Shown: positions 29,371 to 38,019 of the stretch, one piece after another
How positions within the stretch are numbered: position 1 is the first letter of the stretch
Layout: each line of letters opens with the position of its first letter
Source: Cellulomonas carbonis
Lineage (GTDB): Bacteria; Actinomycetota; Actinomycetes; Actinomycetales; Cellulomonadaceae
Direction of reading: 5' to 3'
Length of the DNA stretch: 64,000 nt
NCBI RefSeq assembly: GCF_014636275.1
Contig: NZ_BMEB01000003.1
Location: 186,001-250,000 of the forward strand
Position numbers and translations under genes: made by a program
Notes under the pieces: generated by a model
Seen by the model: only the letters and a program-made list of their open reading frames with translations
What the model was told of the DNA's origin: nothing
Databases searched by the model: none

Positions 29371-29528
29371 CCACCTGGGAGTACGCGACCGTCCCGCTCA
29401 TCGTGCACGCCACCAAGGCGATCCTCGACCAGTGGGGCTCCGACGGCTGGGAGCTCGTGCAGGTCGTGACGGGGCCCGACGGCAACGGCCTCGTCGCCTA
29501 CCTCAAGCGGCCCACCGGCGAGCGCTGA
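29367..29528 (+). CDS. Small DUF4177-like protein
   Basis: 53 aa: MTTWEYATVPLIVHATKAIL followed by 'DQWGSDGWELVQVVTGPDGN' and a short C-terminus. The W-E-Y-x-T-V-P and 'WGxDGWELVxVxxG' pattern is that of the short DUF4177-type proteins widespread in actinobacteria; function unknown. The start overlaps the WhiB stop (ATGA) yet TAGGCT lies 6 nt before the ATG, so it may also have its own leaderless transcript. The RidA gene follows after 1 nt. Confidence 0.85.
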   Translation: MTTWEYATVPLIVHATKAILDQWGSDGWELVQVVTGPDGNGLVAYLKRPTGER

Positions 29529-29529
29529 C

Positions 29530-30003
29530 GTGCCGGCGACCGTCGCGCACCGGCTCCGCGAGCTGGGCATCACGCTGCCGGAGGTCGCCGCGCCCGTGGC
29601 CGCCTACGTCCCGGCGGTGCGGACCGGGAACCAGGTCTGGACGTCGGGCCAGCTGCCGTTCGTCGGCGGCGTGCTCGAGGTGACGGGCCTGGTCGGCGAC
29701 GGTGAGGGGACCGTCCGGCCCGACGTCGCCGCCGGGCTCGCCCGCACCGCGGCGCTCAACGCGCTCGCGGCGGTCGCCGAGCTCGCCGGGAGCCTGGACC
29801 GCGTGCGGCGCGTCGTGAAGGTCGTCGGGTTCGTGGCCAGCGCACCCGGCTTCACGGGGCAGCCCGCCGTCGTCAACGGGGCGAGCGAGCTGCTGGGCCA
29901 GGTGTTCGGCGAGGCCGGCGTGCACGCGCGCAGCGCGGTCGGCGTCGCGGCGCTCCCGCTGGGGTCGCCCGTCGAGATCGAGCTGGTCGTCGAGCTCAGC
30001 TGA
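29530..30003 (+). CDS. RidA family protein
   Basis: 157 aa, Rid/YjgF/UK114 fold. 'APVAAYVPAVRTGNQVWTSGQLPFVGG' at the N-terminus and 'VVKVVGFVASAPGFTGQPAVVNGASEL' followed by 'ARSAVGVAALPLGSPVEIELVVEL' are characteristic; the catalytic Arg of RidA (in 'ARSAVGVAALP') is kept. RidA enzymes remove reactive enamine/imine intermediates of PLP enzymes. GTG 29530 is 1 nt after the small gene stop. A bidirectional terminator follows. Confidence 0.9.
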   Translation: MPATVAHRLRELGITLPEVAAPVAAYVPAVRTGNQVWTSGQLPFVGGVLEVTGLVGDGEGTVRPDVAAGLARTAALNALAAVAELAGSLDRVRRVVKVVGFVASAPGFTGQPAVVNGASELLGQVFGEAGVHARSAVGVAALPLGSPVEIELVVELS

Positions 30004-30044
30004 CCCGTCCCTCCTGCGCTCGGCGCGCGAGGGACGGGTCAGCT
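29998..30044. terminator. Bidirectional hairpin terminator
   Basis: AGCTGACCCGTCCCTC and GAGGGACGGGTCAGCT form a perfect 16-bp stem with a 15-nt loop, overlapping the RidA stop codon and lying between it and the convergent crp gene. Confidence 0.82.
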
Positions 30045-30074
30045 CAACGCTGGTCGCTGGCGTCCCGGCGTCCG

Positions 30075-30752
30075 TCAGCGCGCGCGGCGCTCGAGCCGCT
30101 CGAGGTCCAGCAGCACGATGGCCCGGCCGTCACGGCGCACCCAGCGGCGCGTCGTGAAGTCGGCGAGCGCCTTGTTCACGGTCTCGCGCGACGCGCCGAC
30201 CAGCTGCGCGAGCTCCTCCTGCGTCAGGTCGTGCGCGACCTTCACGCCGTCGTCGGTGCGCTCGCCGAAGCGGCGCGCGAGGTCCAGCAGCGCCTTCGCG
30301 ACCCGGCCGGGGACGTCCGAGAAGACGAGGTCGGCGAGCGCCTCGTTGGTGCGGCGCAACCGGCGAGCGAGCGCGTGCAGGAGGTGCTTCGCGACGGGCG
30401 GGTACCGCTCGAGCCAGCTGATCAGCTCGTCGTGGCCGAGCTCGTACAGGTTGGTGTCCGACACGGCCGTCGCCGTCGCCGTCCGGGGACCCGGGTCGAA
30501 CAGCGACAGCTCGCCGAACATCTCGCCCGGGCCGAGCACGGCCAGCAGGTTCTCGCGGCCGTCCGTCGAGCGGCGACCGAGCTTCACCTTGCCCGAGCCG
30601 ATGACGTAGAGCCGGTCGCCCGGCTCGCCCTCGGAGAACACGGACTGACCGCGGCTCAGACGGATGGGCCGCATCGAGCCCATGAGCGCGTGCGCTGCCT
30701 CGGGGTCGATCCCCACGAACAGCGGAGCGGAGAGCACCACCTCGTCGTCCAC
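30075..30752 (-). CDS. crp: Crp/Fnr-family regulator, GlxR-type
   Basis: 225 aa, like GlxR of Corynebacterium and Crp of Mycobacterium. The cyclic-nucleotide domain has 'SRGQSVFSEGEPGDRLYVI' and the phosphate-binding 'GEMFGELSLFDPGPRTATATA'; the helix-turn-helix is 'QEELAQLVGASRETVNKAL' (near 178-196). It likely binds cAMP and TGTGA-type sites, acting as a global regulator. GTG 30752 is preferred over an in-frame ATG 72 nt upstream because VDDEVVLSAPLFVGIDPE aligns with known N-termini and GAGG lies upstream. The next gene down the strand is separate. Confidence 0.95.
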   Translation of the reverse strand: MDDEVVLSAPLFVGIDPEAAHALMGSMRPIRLSRGQSVFSEGEPGDRLYVIGSGKVKLGRRSTDGRENLLAVLGPGEMFGELSLFDPGPRTATATAVSDTNLYELGHDELISWLERYPPVAKHLLHALARRLRRTNEALADLVFSDVPGRVAKALLDLARRFGERTDDGVKVAHDLTQEELAQLVGASRETVNKALADFTTRRWVRRDGRAIVLLDLERLERRAR

Positions 30753-30834
30753 GTGTCCCGTCCTCGCCCTCGTCGTGCCCGCAACCGTGCGTCGACCGTG
30801 GTCGACGTCACCATCCTGCCCCACGCGATCGAGG

Positions 30835-31254
30835 TCAGCGACCGTCCGGGTCGGTGGGCGCGTCGTCGTCGAGGACCCCCGCGAGGCCCAGCACGAGCTC
30901 GTCGGTCGTGCTCTCGAGCGCCTCGTCGAGGCGCGCCGCGTAGCGGCCGAGCGCCCGGTCCAGCCGGCGCAGCCGGGTCATCAGGTCGACGACGTCGTCC
31001 GGCTGGTCGGTGGCCACGGCGTCGGAGAGGTCGGCGGCCGAGGGCAGAAGACCCTCGACGCCCGGGACGAGGTCCCAGCTCAGCGTGCCGAGCGGCTCGG
31101 GCGGGGCCAGGGCGCCGACCGCGAGGTCGAGACGGGCCCGCAGGAGCCGCCGCCAGTGCGCGAGCTGCGCTCGCTCCGCGCGGAGCGCACGACGCGTGGC
31201 GTGCGCGTCGCCGGGTCCGGGCGGGCGGATGCCCTGCACCTCGACCAGCGCCAT
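30835..31254 (-). CDS. Helical-hairpin protein, possibly RsiG-like
   Basis: 139 aa. Two amphipathic helices are predicted: '[20 protein letters not shown]' and '[20 protein letters not shown]', with a short loop between. The first aligns with the RsiG anti-sigma helix that binds c-di-GMP in Streptomyces, but the E(x3)S(x2)R(x3)Q(x3)D positions read R, A, R, R, D, so most of that signature is lost. Identification is therefore tentative. ATG 31254 is chosen over an ATG 39 nt upstream because GGAGGA is 4 nt away. It lies upstream of crp on the same strand and divergent from nth. Confidence 0.6.
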   Translation of the reverse strand: MALVEVQGIRPPGPGDAHATRRALRAERAQLAHWRRLLRARLDLAVGALAPPEPLGTLSWDLVPGVEGLLPSAADLSDAVATDQPDDVVDLMTRLRRLDRALGRYAARLDEALESTTDELVLGLAGVLDDDAPTDPDGR

Positions 31255-31459
31255 CGTTCCTCCGCTCCGGCGATGCACACCGCATCTCGCCACGGGGTTG
31301 GGTTCGACCGGCGCCGGGGGCCTCTTGAGCCAGTTCCATGATCTTCACCCCAACGGTCGACGCCGCTCACCCGTCCGCGCGCGACTTCGACGCCTCGCGC
31401 TCCGCCCGCCGACGGCGCGAGCCCGCGGCGGCCGGTCCGCTGCCCCCTACGCTGCCCCC

Positions 31460-32191
31460 GTGCCCGAACCACGGCCCGCACCGACGCCCCTCGCGCTGAC
31501 CCGCCGTGCCCGCCGGGTGGACCGGCTGCTCGCCGAGCGCTACCCGGACGCCGGGTGCGAGCTCGACTTCTCGACCCCGTTCGAGCTGCTCGTCGCGACC
31601 GTGCTCTCGGCGCAGACGACGGACGTGCGCGTGAACGACGTGACGCCCGGGCTCTTCGCGCGCTGGCCCGACGCCCGCGCCCTCGCCGCCGCCGACCGTG
31701 CGGAGCTCGAGGAGACGATCCGGCCGACGGGCTTCTTCCGCGCGAAGGCGCAGTCGCTGCTGGGCCTCGCGCAGGCCGTCGTCGAGCGCTTCGACGGCGA
31801 GGTCCCCCCGCGCATGGCGGACCTCGTCACGCTGCCCGGCGTGGGGCGCAAGACCGCGAACGTGGTGCTGGGCAACGCGTTCGACGTCCCCGGGCTGCCG
31901 GTGGACACGCATGTGGGCCGCGTCGCGCGCCGGCTCGGGCTCACGGCCGACGAGGATCCCGTCGTCGTCGAGCGCGAGCTGTGCTCGATGCTCCCGCCGC
32001 GGTCGTGGACGATGTTCAGCCACCGGCTGATCGTCCACGGGCGGCGCACGTGCCACGCCCGGCGTCCCGCGTGCGGCGCGTGCCCCCTCGCCGGGCTGTG
32101 CCCCGCCTACGGCGCGGGCGAGACCGACCCGCAGGCGGCCGCGCGGCTCGTCAAGGACGGCCCGCCGCGCCGGGGCGCGTCCGTCAGCTGA
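31460..32191 (+). CDS. nth: Endonuclease III (DNA glycosylase/AP lyase)
   Basis: 243 aa. The helix-hairpin-helix '[20 protein letters not shown]' carries the catalytic Lys (K in GRKTA, near 131), and '[18 protein letters not shown]' the catalytic Asp (VDTH, near 148). The iron-sulphur loop [17 protein letters not shown] gives C-x6-C-x2-C-x5-C. It excises oxidised pyrimidines. GTG 31460 lies 6 nt after TACGCT, so is likely leaderless. The 3' end overlaps the convergent alpha/beta-hydrolase gene by 8 nt. Proximity to crp is conserved in actinobacteria. Confidence 0.96.
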   Translation: MPEPRPAPTPLALTRRARRVDRLLAERYPDAGCELDFSTPFELLVATVLSAQTTDVRVNDVTPGLFARWPDARALAAADRAELEETIRPTGFFRAKAQSLLGLAQAVVERFDGEVPPRMADLVTLPGVGRKTANVVLGNAFDVPGLPVDTHVGRVARRLGLTADEDPVVVERELCSMLPPRSWTMFSHRLIVHGRRTCHARRPACGACPLAGLCPAYGAGETDPQAAARLVKDGPPRRGASVS

Positions 32192-33122
32192 CGGGGAGCC
32201 GGCCCAGCCAGTCCACGAGCAGGTCGGTCGTCGCCTCGGGCGCCTCCTCGGCGAGGAAGTGGCCGGCACCCTCGACCAGGCGGAACGTCAGCGGCGAGCC
32301 CGGGGCCGTCCCCGCCGCCGCGCGGGCCGCCGCGACGGGGATGCACCGGTCGGCGGTGCCGTGCGCCTGGAGCACGGGGACCTCGACCGGGCGCCGCACC
32401 GCCGCCAGGTAGCGCTGACCGTCGACGCGCGGGGTCGACCGGACGAGCCAGCGCAGCTGCTCCATCCCGCTGTGCGCCGCGAACGGCACGCGGGCGGCGG
32501 TGCGGTACGTCTCCGCCGTCCCGGCGTCGAGCCAGCCGGGCGCACCCCACTCGGTGAGCAGGCGCACCGCGAGGTCCCCGTGGAGCATCCGGCGCTCGGG
32601 GAGCCACGGGAGCTGGAAGAAGCCCAGACGGCGCGCCGTCGTGCGCGTCGCGAGGTGGCGGGCGACCGCCGCGGTGTGCATCGCGGCCGGGTGCGGCGTC
32701 GAGAGGGCCGCGACGGCACGCGTCACGCGCGGCTGGAGGGCCGGCATCGACCACGCCACGGTGGCCCCGAGTCCCTGGCCGACGACGACGGCGGTGCGTG
32801 CGCCGAGCGACCGGACGACGCCCGCGACGTCGCGCGCGAGCGTCGGCACGTCGTTCCCGATCGGGGGCTTGTCCGACGCTCCGGCCCCGCGCAGGTCCAT
32901 CGCGACGGCGCGGTACCCGGCCGCCGCGAGGACGGGCAGCTGGTGGCGCCACGCCCACCACATCTGGGGGAAGCCGTGCAGGAGGACGACGAGCGGCGCG
33001 GTCCCGTCCGTCGCGCCGTCACCCGCGGGCTCGCTCACCGCGACGTGGAAGCGGGCGCCGTTGGCGGCGACGAAGTGGTGCCGCCACGGGCCGTCGATCA
33101 GCACGGCGGACGAGTCGGTCAC
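32184..33122 (-). CDS. Alpha/beta hydrolase (epoxide-hydrolase-like) lacking a nucleophile
   Basis: 312 aa. '[20 protein letters not shown]' is the oxyanion-hole strand (HGFP) of epoxide-hydrolase-like proteins; '[12 protein letters not shown]' follows. The nucleophile elbow reads [13 protein letters not shown], so Gly117 stands where Asp or Ser is expected (G-H-D-W-G-G in relatives). The acid region '[10 protein letters not shown]' and the histidine '[12 protein letters not shown]' are present. The enzyme may be inactive or use another residue. GTG 33122 follows TAGGTT by 6 nt (leaderless). It overlaps the convergent nth gene by 8 nt. Confidence 0.88.
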   Translation of the reverse strand: MTDSSAVLIDGPWRHHFVAANGARFHVAVSEPAGDGATDGTAPLVVLLHGFPQMWWAWRHQLPVLAAAGYRAVAMDLRGAGASDKPPIGNDVPTLARDVAGVVRSLGARTAVVVGQGLGATVAWSMPALQPRVTRAVAALSTPHPAAMHTAAVARHLATRTTARRLGFFQLPWLPERRMLHGDLAVRLLTEWGAPGWLDAGTAETYRTAARVPFAAHSGMEQLRWLVRSTPRVDGQRYLAAVRRPVEVPVLQAHGTADRCIPVAAARAAAGTAPGSPLTFRLVEGAGHFLAEEAPEATTDLLVDWLGRLPVS

Positions 33123-33131
33123 CGGGCGAAC

Positions 33132-34415
33132 CTACAACCCGGGGGCGGCGCCCGGCAGCGGCTTGGAGGCGTGGTGGCGCCCGCGCGCGGCGAGCAGCAC
33201 CGCACCCAGCACCGCCGCGACGAGCGACCCGACGAGGATCGCGGCCCGGGCGACCTCGGTGCGGTCGTCGCCCGCGAACGCGAGCTCGCCGATCAGCAGG
33301 GACACCGTGAACCCGATGCCGGCGACCATGCCCGCGGCGACGATGTCCCGCCAGCCGAGCCCCGCGGCGAGCGGGGTCCGCGTCACGCGCGACACGAGCC
33401 ACGTGGTCGCCACGATGCCGAGCGGCTTGCCGACGACGAGCCCGAGGGCGACGCCCTGCGCGACCGGGTCGCCGGCCGCCGCGCGCAGCGACTCCGGGTC
33501 GAGCGCCACGCCCGCCGCGAAGAACGCGAACACCGGGACCGCGACGCCCGCCGAGATCGGGCGCCAGCGGTGCTCCCACCGGGCCGCCATGCTCTCGCCC
33601 TCGCCACCGCGGGCCAGCGCCGGGACGGTGAAGCCCAGCAGCACGCCGGCGATGGTCGCGTGGATCCCGGACTCGTGCATGAAGGCCCACGCGGCCAGGG
33701 CGAGCGGCAGGAGGAGCAGCGGCGACGTGATGCGGCGCTGCGCGAGGACCGCGAAGAGCGCGACCGCGGCGGCCGAGGCGGCGAGCCAGCCGAGCGTGAG
33801 ACCGTCGCTGTAGAAGATCGCGATCACGACGATCGCGAGCAGGTCGTCGACGACGGCGAGCGTGAGGAGGAACGCGCGCAGCGCGAGAGGCAGCGCGCGG
33901 CCGAACACCGCGAGGACCGCGACGGCGAACGCGATGTCCGTCGCGGTCGGGATCGCCCAGCCCTGGAGCGCGCCGTCGGGCGACGCGGCGTTGACGGCGA
34001 CGTAGATCCCCGCGGGGACGAGCATCCCGCCGACCGCGCCGAGGATCGGCAGCGCCGCCGTCGCCGGGCGGCGGAGCTCGCCGTCGACGATCTCGCGCTT
34101 GAGCTCGAGCCCGACGACGAAGAAGAAGATCGCGAGCAGCCCGTCCTTGGCCCACGTCGCGAGGCTGAGGTCGAGGTGCACGGCCGACGGGCCGACGACG
34201 GTCCCGCGCAGCGCCTCGTAGGCGTCGGCCGCCGCCGAGTTGGCCCAGACCAGCGCGACGACCGCGCCGAGGAGCAGCAGGACGCCGCCCGCGGTCTCGT
34301 CGCGCAGGGTGTCGGCGACGTTGCGCAGGCCACCGGGCGTCAGGGCGCGGAAGAGGCCCCGTCCCTCGGGTCCGTCAGGGGCGGTGGGCGGTGCGGGGGT
34401 CGGCTCGTGGGCCAT
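33132..34415 (-). CDS. nhaA: Na+/H+ antiporter NhaA
   Basis: 427 aa, 12 hydrophobic segments. The conserved acidic pair is in '[20 protein letters not shown]' (Asp163/164 of E. coli NhaA), with '[21 protein letters not shown]' and '[17 protein letters not shown]' before it and '[12 protein letters not shown]' after. It exchanges sodium for protons at the membrane. ATG 34415 has GAGGAG at 6 nt. A TAGGAT box (34476-34481) at the tail of the upstream glnR gene could serve as its promoter. A second nhaA lies at the right edge of the window. Confidence 0.95.
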   Translation of the reverse strand: MAHEPTPAPPTAPDGPEGRGLFRALTPGGLRNVADTLRDETAGGVLLLLGAVVALVWANSAAADAYEALRGTVVGPSAVHLDLSLATWAKDGLLAIFFFVVGLELKREIVDGELRRPATAALPILGAVGGMLVPAGIYVAVNAASPDGALQGWAIPTATDIAFAVAVLAVFGRALPLALRAFLLTLAVVDDLLAIVVIAIFYSDGLTLGWLAASAAAVALFAVLAQRRITSPLLLLPLALAAWAFMHESGIHATIAGVLLGFTVPALARGGEGESMAARWEHRWRPISAGVAVPVFAFFAAGVALDPESLRAAAGDPVAQGVALGLVVGKPLGIVATTWLVSRVTRTPLAAGLGWRDIVAAGMVAGIGFTVSLLIGELAFAGDDRTEVARAAILVGSLVAAVLGAVLLAARGRHHASKPLPGAAPGL

Positions 34416-34475
34416 GGTGCTCCTCGGGGGTCGCGGACGTGACCGCCGACCAGACTTCCCGGCACACCGCGGGCG

Positions 34476-34481
34476 ATCCTA
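34476..34481 (-). promoter_or_regulatory. Candidate -10 element of nhaA
   Basis: Minus-strand TAGGAT lies just after the glnR stop and 60 nt before the nhaA ATG. No clear -35 element. The leader has no evident hairpin. Confidence 0.35.
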
Positions 34482-34489
34482 TGCGGCGG

Positions 34490-35218
34490 TCAGCCGGGAC
34501 GCCCGGCGGTCTCGTGGTCGGCCGGCTCCTCCTCGGGCGCGCGGCGCGGTTGCGGGTCGAAGCGGTAGCCGACGTTGCGCACGGTGCCGATGAGCTGCTC
34601 GTGCTCCGGGCCGAGCTTGGCGCGGAGCCGGCGCACGTGCACGTCGACCGTGCGCGTGCCGCCGAAGTAGTCGTAGCCCCACACGTCCTGGAGCAGCTGG
34701 GCGCGCGTGAAGACGCGGCCCGGGTGCTGCGCGAGGTACTTGAGGAGCTCGAACTCCTTGTAGGTGAGGTCGAGCGGTCGGCCGCGCAGCCGGGCCGTGT
34801 ACCCGCCCGCGTCGATCATGAGGTCGCCGCTCGAGATCTCCTCGGTGCCGGCGCCGCCGTCGTCGCCGTGCACGCGCTCGATCGCCAGACGCAGGCGCGC
34901 CTCGACCTCGGCCGGGGACGCGTCCTCGAGCACGATGTCCGCCGCGCCCCACTCACCCGTGACGACCGTGAGGCCGCCCTCGGTGAGGATGAGGACGAGC
35001 GGCACGGTCAGGCCGGTCGCGCGCAGCAGGCGGCACGTCGACCGGGCCGCCGCGAGGTCGCGCCGCGCGTCGAGGAGCAGGACGTCGGCGTCGGGCGCGT
35101 CGAGGAGCGCGGACGGCTCCACGGGTAGCACGCGGACGCGGTGCGGGAGCAGCCCGAGGGCGGGGAGCACCTGGGCGGAGCCCCCAGCGCTGGGTGTGAG
35201 CAGCAAGAGGTCTGCCAC
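34490..35218 (-). CDS. glnR: Orphan OmpR-type response regulator, GlnR-like
   Basis: 242 aa. The winged-helix half is nearly identical in pattern to mycobacterial and streptomycete GlnR: '[20 protein letters not shown]', '[20 protein letters not shown]', '[18 protein letters not shown]'. The receiver half ('[10 protein letters not shown]', '[18 protein letters not shown]', '[21 protein letters not shown]') has the atypical acidic pocket of GlnR; no histidine kinase gene is adjacent. GlnR controls nitrogen assimilation genes. GTG 35218 has AGGAGG 10 nt upstream, and a TACCGT box at 35254-35259 lies upstream. C-terminal 20 residues are low complexity. Confidence 0.93.
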   Translation of the reverse strand: MADLLLLTPSAGGSAQVLPALGLLPHRVRVLPVEPSALLDAPDADVLLLDARRDLAAARSTCRLLRATGLTVPLVLILTEGGLTVVTGEWGAADIVLEDASPAEVEARLRLAIERVHGDDGGAGTEEISSGDLMIDAGGYTARLRGRPLDLTYKEFELLKYLAQHPGRVFTRAQLLQDVWGYDYFGGTRTVDVHVRRLRAKLGPEHEQLIGTVRNVGYRFDPQPRRAPEEEPADHETAGRPG

Positions 35219-35253
35219 CGGTCGTTCGCCTCCTCGGCAGAAGGGCCGAGCTC

Positions 35254-35259
35254 ACGGTA
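35254..35259 (-). promoter_or_regulatory. -10 element of glnR
   Basis: Minus-strand TACCGT lies 35 nt before the glnR start. The divergent membrane-protein gene starts at 35351. Confidence 0.4.
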
Positions 35260-35350
35260 CTGCCGCGACGCGGGTGCCTGTCGCCGACGGGCGATCTGCG
35301 AGACTCTGCTCCGTGCTCGCCGCCCCCACGTCGCCCGAGGCCATGGCCTG

Positions 35351-36085
35351 ATGGACGTCTCGACCCGCGCCGTCCTGACCGCGGCGGCGTCGACCCTGGT
35401 CGCCGGGGCGGCGATCCTCGGCGAGACGCCGCTCGTGGGCGTCTCGCTCGCGCTGACGCTGCTCCTCGCCGCGGGCTGGCCCGTCCTGCTGGGGCTCCCG
35501 AGCCCGCTCGGCTCGGCGGTCGTCGTCGCGCTCGGCGGCGCCGGCTCGGTGCTCGCGGTCGCGGCCACGCGCGGTCAGCCGCTCCTGCGGGACGTGCCGA
35601 TCGTCGTCGCGCTCGCGGTGCTCCTCGCGTTCGTCAACGAGCTCGCGCGCCAGGACGGCCGACGCCGGCTCGTGGAGTCGGTGACGGGGACCGTCACGGG
35701 TCTGCTCGTGGTCGCGTCGGCGGCCGGCTGGGTCGCGGCGGGCCGCACGCCGGGGGCGACGTCGCTGGTCGTCACCGGTGCGGCGGCGCTCGCGGTGTCC
35801 GCCGCGGTGTCCGCGGTGCACCTGGGCGTCCGGACGGGCGCCGCGGTGACCACGGCCGCGGGCGTCATCGCGGGCGGGGGCGTCGGCGCCGTCATGCCGG
35901 CCGTCGGGTCGGTGACGGGTGCGGCCCTGGGCTTCGCGACCGGGCTGCTGGTCGCGTCGCTGCACGTGCTGCTCGACCGCGTCCCCGCGCTGCGGAGCCG
36001 CTGGGCGTCCGTCGCGGCGGTCGTGCTGCCCGTCCTGGTGAGCGGGATCCTCGTCTACGTCGTCGGTCGCGTCCTCGTCGGCTGA
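35351..36085 (+). CDS. Integral membrane protein of unknown function
   Basis: 244 aa, almost wholly hydrophobic, with about seven membrane segments separated by short loops (for example 'AVLTAAASTLVAGAAILGE', 'SLALTLLLAAGWPVLLGLP', 'VLPVLVSGILVYVVGRVLVG'). One basic cytosolic loop is 'ARQDGRRRLVES'. No family recognised. The ATG overlaps the stop of a 12-codon frame that begins GTG 35313 (TGATG junction), which could be a leader peptide or chance. It is divergent from glnR. Confidence 0.7.
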   Translation: MDVSTRAVLTAAASTLVAGAAILGETPLVGVSLALTLLLAAGWPVLLGLPSPLGSAVVVALGGAGSVLAVAATRGQPLLRDVPIVVALAVLLAFVNELARQDGRRRLVESVTGTVTGLLVVASAAGWVAAGRTPGATSLVVTGAAALAVSAAVSAVHLGVRTGAAVTTAAGVIAGGGVGAVMPAVGSVTGAALGFATGLLVASLHVLLDRVPALRSRWASVAAVVLPVLVSGILVYVVGRVLVG

Positions 36086-36170
36086 GCCGCTGCCCGCCGT
36101 CGCGGGCTCGTGCCGGCGCCTGCCGTCGGCGCTCGCGGTCCACCCCGCGCGGCACCCGTAGGATCGGGGC

Positions 36171-36278
36171 ATGGAGGCCCTCGAGATCTTCTTCATCGGC
36201 CTGCTGGTCGCGGCGTCGCTCGCGATCGGCTGGTTCTCGGTCTACGTCGTCTGGAAGCTCTACAAGGGGCAGCGCTGA
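36171..36278 (+). CDS. Small single-pass membrane protein, 35 aa
   Basis: MEALEIFFIGLLVAASLAIG followed by WFSVYVVWKLYKGQR: one transmembrane helix (about 6-28) with a short basic cytosolic tail. ATG 36171 lies 6 nt after TAGGAT, the same leaderless layout as known genes here, and the stop TGA abuts the GTG of the nitrobindin-like gene with zero spacing. Both facts argue for a real gene. Function unknown; it could anchor or regulate the neighbouring protein, which is inference. Confidence 0.7.
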   Translation: MEALEIFFIGLLVAASLAIGWFSVYVVWKLYKGQR

Positions 36279-36863
36279 GTGTTCACGATCCCCGAGGGTC
36301 TGGCCCCTGAGGTCTACCCGCTCGCGTGGCTCGTGGGGACCTGGCGCGGGACGGGCACCGTCGCCTACCCGAACATCCCCGAGACGACCGTCGAGCAGGA
36401 GGTCGTCGTCGACCACGACGGCGGCCCGTACCTGCGCTGGCAGGTCACGACCTGGGTCCCCGACGACGACGGCGGCGACGGTGCCGCCGGCGCGCACGGT
36501 GCCGCGGGCGACGCCGCCGAGCGGGCCGGTCAGCGGCGCGTGTGGGCGACCGAGACGGGCTACTGGCGCGTCCCGCCCGAGCGTCCGGCCGACCTGCCCG
36601 CCGACCGGCACCCGGTCGAGCTGCTGCTCGTCGACCCGGCCGGCCACCTGACGCTCTACGCCGGGGTGACCGGCAACGGTCGGATCGACCTCGCGAGCGA
36701 CCTCATCGCGCGTACCCCGGACGCGGCCGAGGTCGGCGCCGCGACGCGGCTCATGGGCAACGTCCACGGCGAGCTCATGTGGACGTGGGACATCGCGGCG
36801 TTCGGCGAGCCGCTCCAGTCGTACGCGGCGGTGCGCCTGACCCGCGTGCAGGAGGACGCATGA
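36279..36863 (+). CDS. FABP/nitrobindin-like (THAP4-type) beta-barrel protein
   Basis: 194 aa. The barrel signature GTWRGTG (residues 20-26, G-x-W-x-G-x-G) and 'YPNIPETTVEQEVVVDHDGG', 'LRWQVTTWVP', 'WATETGYWRVPP' match bacterial nitrobindin-like proteins. The C-terminal strand, where nitrobindins carry the proximal heme histidine (P-L-x-x-H), reads PLQSYAAVRL with Tyr182 in that position, so heme ligation may differ or be absent. An acidic/Ala-rich insertion (GGDGAAGAHGAAGDA) interrupts the barrel. GTG 36279 follows the small membrane gene directly. The YgfZ-like gene overlaps its stop by 4 nt. Confidence 0.85.
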   Translation: MFTIPEGLAPEVYPLAWLVGTWRGTGTVAYPNIPETTVEQEVVVDHDGGPYLRWQVTTWVPDDDGGDGAAGAHGAAGDAAERAGQRRVWATETGYWRVPPERPADLPADRHPVELLLVDPAGHLTLYAGVTGNGRIDLASDLIARTPDAAEVGAATRLMGNVHGELMWTWDIAAFGEPLQSYAAVRLTRVQEDA

Positions 36864-38017
36864 CGGTGAGCCCGCCGCCGAGCACGTCACCGGACCCGTC
36901 GTCGGGCCGGCCCGTGAGCCCGCTCCTGGGTCGCACGGGCGCGGTCGCCGCGTCGGGGCCCGACGCCGGCGTCGCGTGGCACTACGGCGACCCGACCGCC
37001 GAGCAGCGCGCGCTCGCCGCGGGCGGTGCCGTCGTCGACCAGTCCCACCTGGGCGTCGTGACGGTCACCGGCCCGGACCGCCTGTCCTGGCTGCACAACA
37101 TCACGTCGCAGCGGCTCGCCGACCTCGCGCCGCGCACCTCGACCGAGACGCTCGTGCTGAGCCCGCACGGGCACGTCGAGCACCAGGCCGGCGTCGTCGA
37201 CGACGGCACGACGACGTGGCTGCTGACGGAGACCGCGCCCGCGCTCGCCGCGTGGCTCGACTCGATGCGGTTCATGCTGCGCGTCGAGGTCGCCGACGTG
37301 ACCGACCGGTGGGCCGCGGTGGGCGAGCCCGTCGACGCCGAGGGCGCCGAGGGCGAGCCCGTCACGTGGCGCGACCCGTGGCCGAGGACCCTCCCCGGCG
37401 GCACGCGCTACGCGGTCGCCGACGACGAGCACCCGGGCTCCGCGCGGGCGTGGCGGCTCGTGCTCGTCCCCCGCGCCGAGCTCGTCGACGCCGTCACGGC
37501 GCGCGAGGCCGCCGGGTGGCGGACCGCGGGGACGTGGGCGACCGAGGCCCTGCGCGTCGAGGCGTGGCGCCCGCGCGCGGCGACCGACGTCGACCACCGG
37601 ACGATCCCGCACGAGCTCGACTGGCTGCGCACGGCCGTGCACCTGGAGAAGGGCTGCTACCGCGGGCAGGAGACGGTCGCGCGCGTGCACAACCTCGGGC
37701 GCCCGCCCCGCCGCCTCGTGATGCTCCACCTCGACGGGTCCGGTCACCTGCTGCCCGAGCCGGGCGCGGAGGTGTCCGCCGGCGGGCGGCCGGTCGGCGC
37801 GGTCTCGACGGTCGCTCGGCACCACGAGCTGGGTCCGGTCGCGCTCGCGCTCGTCAAGCGCAACCTGGACACCTCGGCCGAGCTCGTCGTCGCGTGCGAC
37901 GGCGGTGACGTCTCGGCCGCGCAGGAGGTCGTCGTCCCGGGGGAGGGCGTGTCGGTCGACCGGCCGGCGCCCCGCGCCCCGGTCGCACGCGGTCTCGCAC
38001 CCCGCCCCTCGGCCTGA
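36860..38017 (+). CDS. ygfZ: YgfZ/GcvT-type folate-binding protein
   Basis: 385 aa. The YgfZ signature K-G-C-Y-x-G-Q-E is present in 'HLEKGCYRGQETVARVHNLG', together with 'DQSHLGVVTVTGPDRLSWLHNITSQRLADL' and 'HVEHQAGVVDDG' of the GcvT/tetrahydrofolate-binding fold. It is thought to help assemble or repair certain Fe-S enzymes. ATG 36860 overlaps the nitrobindin-like stop (ATGA), so the two are translationally coupled. In actinobacteria this pairing is frequent. Confidence 0.92.
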   Translation: MTVSPPPSTSPDPSSGRPVSPLLGRTGAVAASGPDAGVAWHYGDPTAEQRALAAGGAVVDQSHLGVVTVTGPDRLSWLHNITSQRLADLAPRTSTETLVLSPHGHVEHQAGVVDDGTTTWLLTETAPALAAWLDSMRFMLRVEVADVTDRWAAVGEPVDAEGAEGEPVTWRDPWPRTLPGGTRYAVADDEHPGSARAWRLVLVPRAELVDAVTAREAAGWRTAGTWATEALRVEAWRPRAATDVDHRTIPHELDWLRTAVHLEKGCYRGQETVARVHNLGRPPRRLVMLHLDGSGHLLPEPGAEVSAGGRPVGAVSTVARHHELGPVALALVKRNLDTSAELVVACDGGDVSAAQEVVVPGEGVSVDRPAPRAPVARGLAPRPSA

Positions 38018-38019
38018 CC

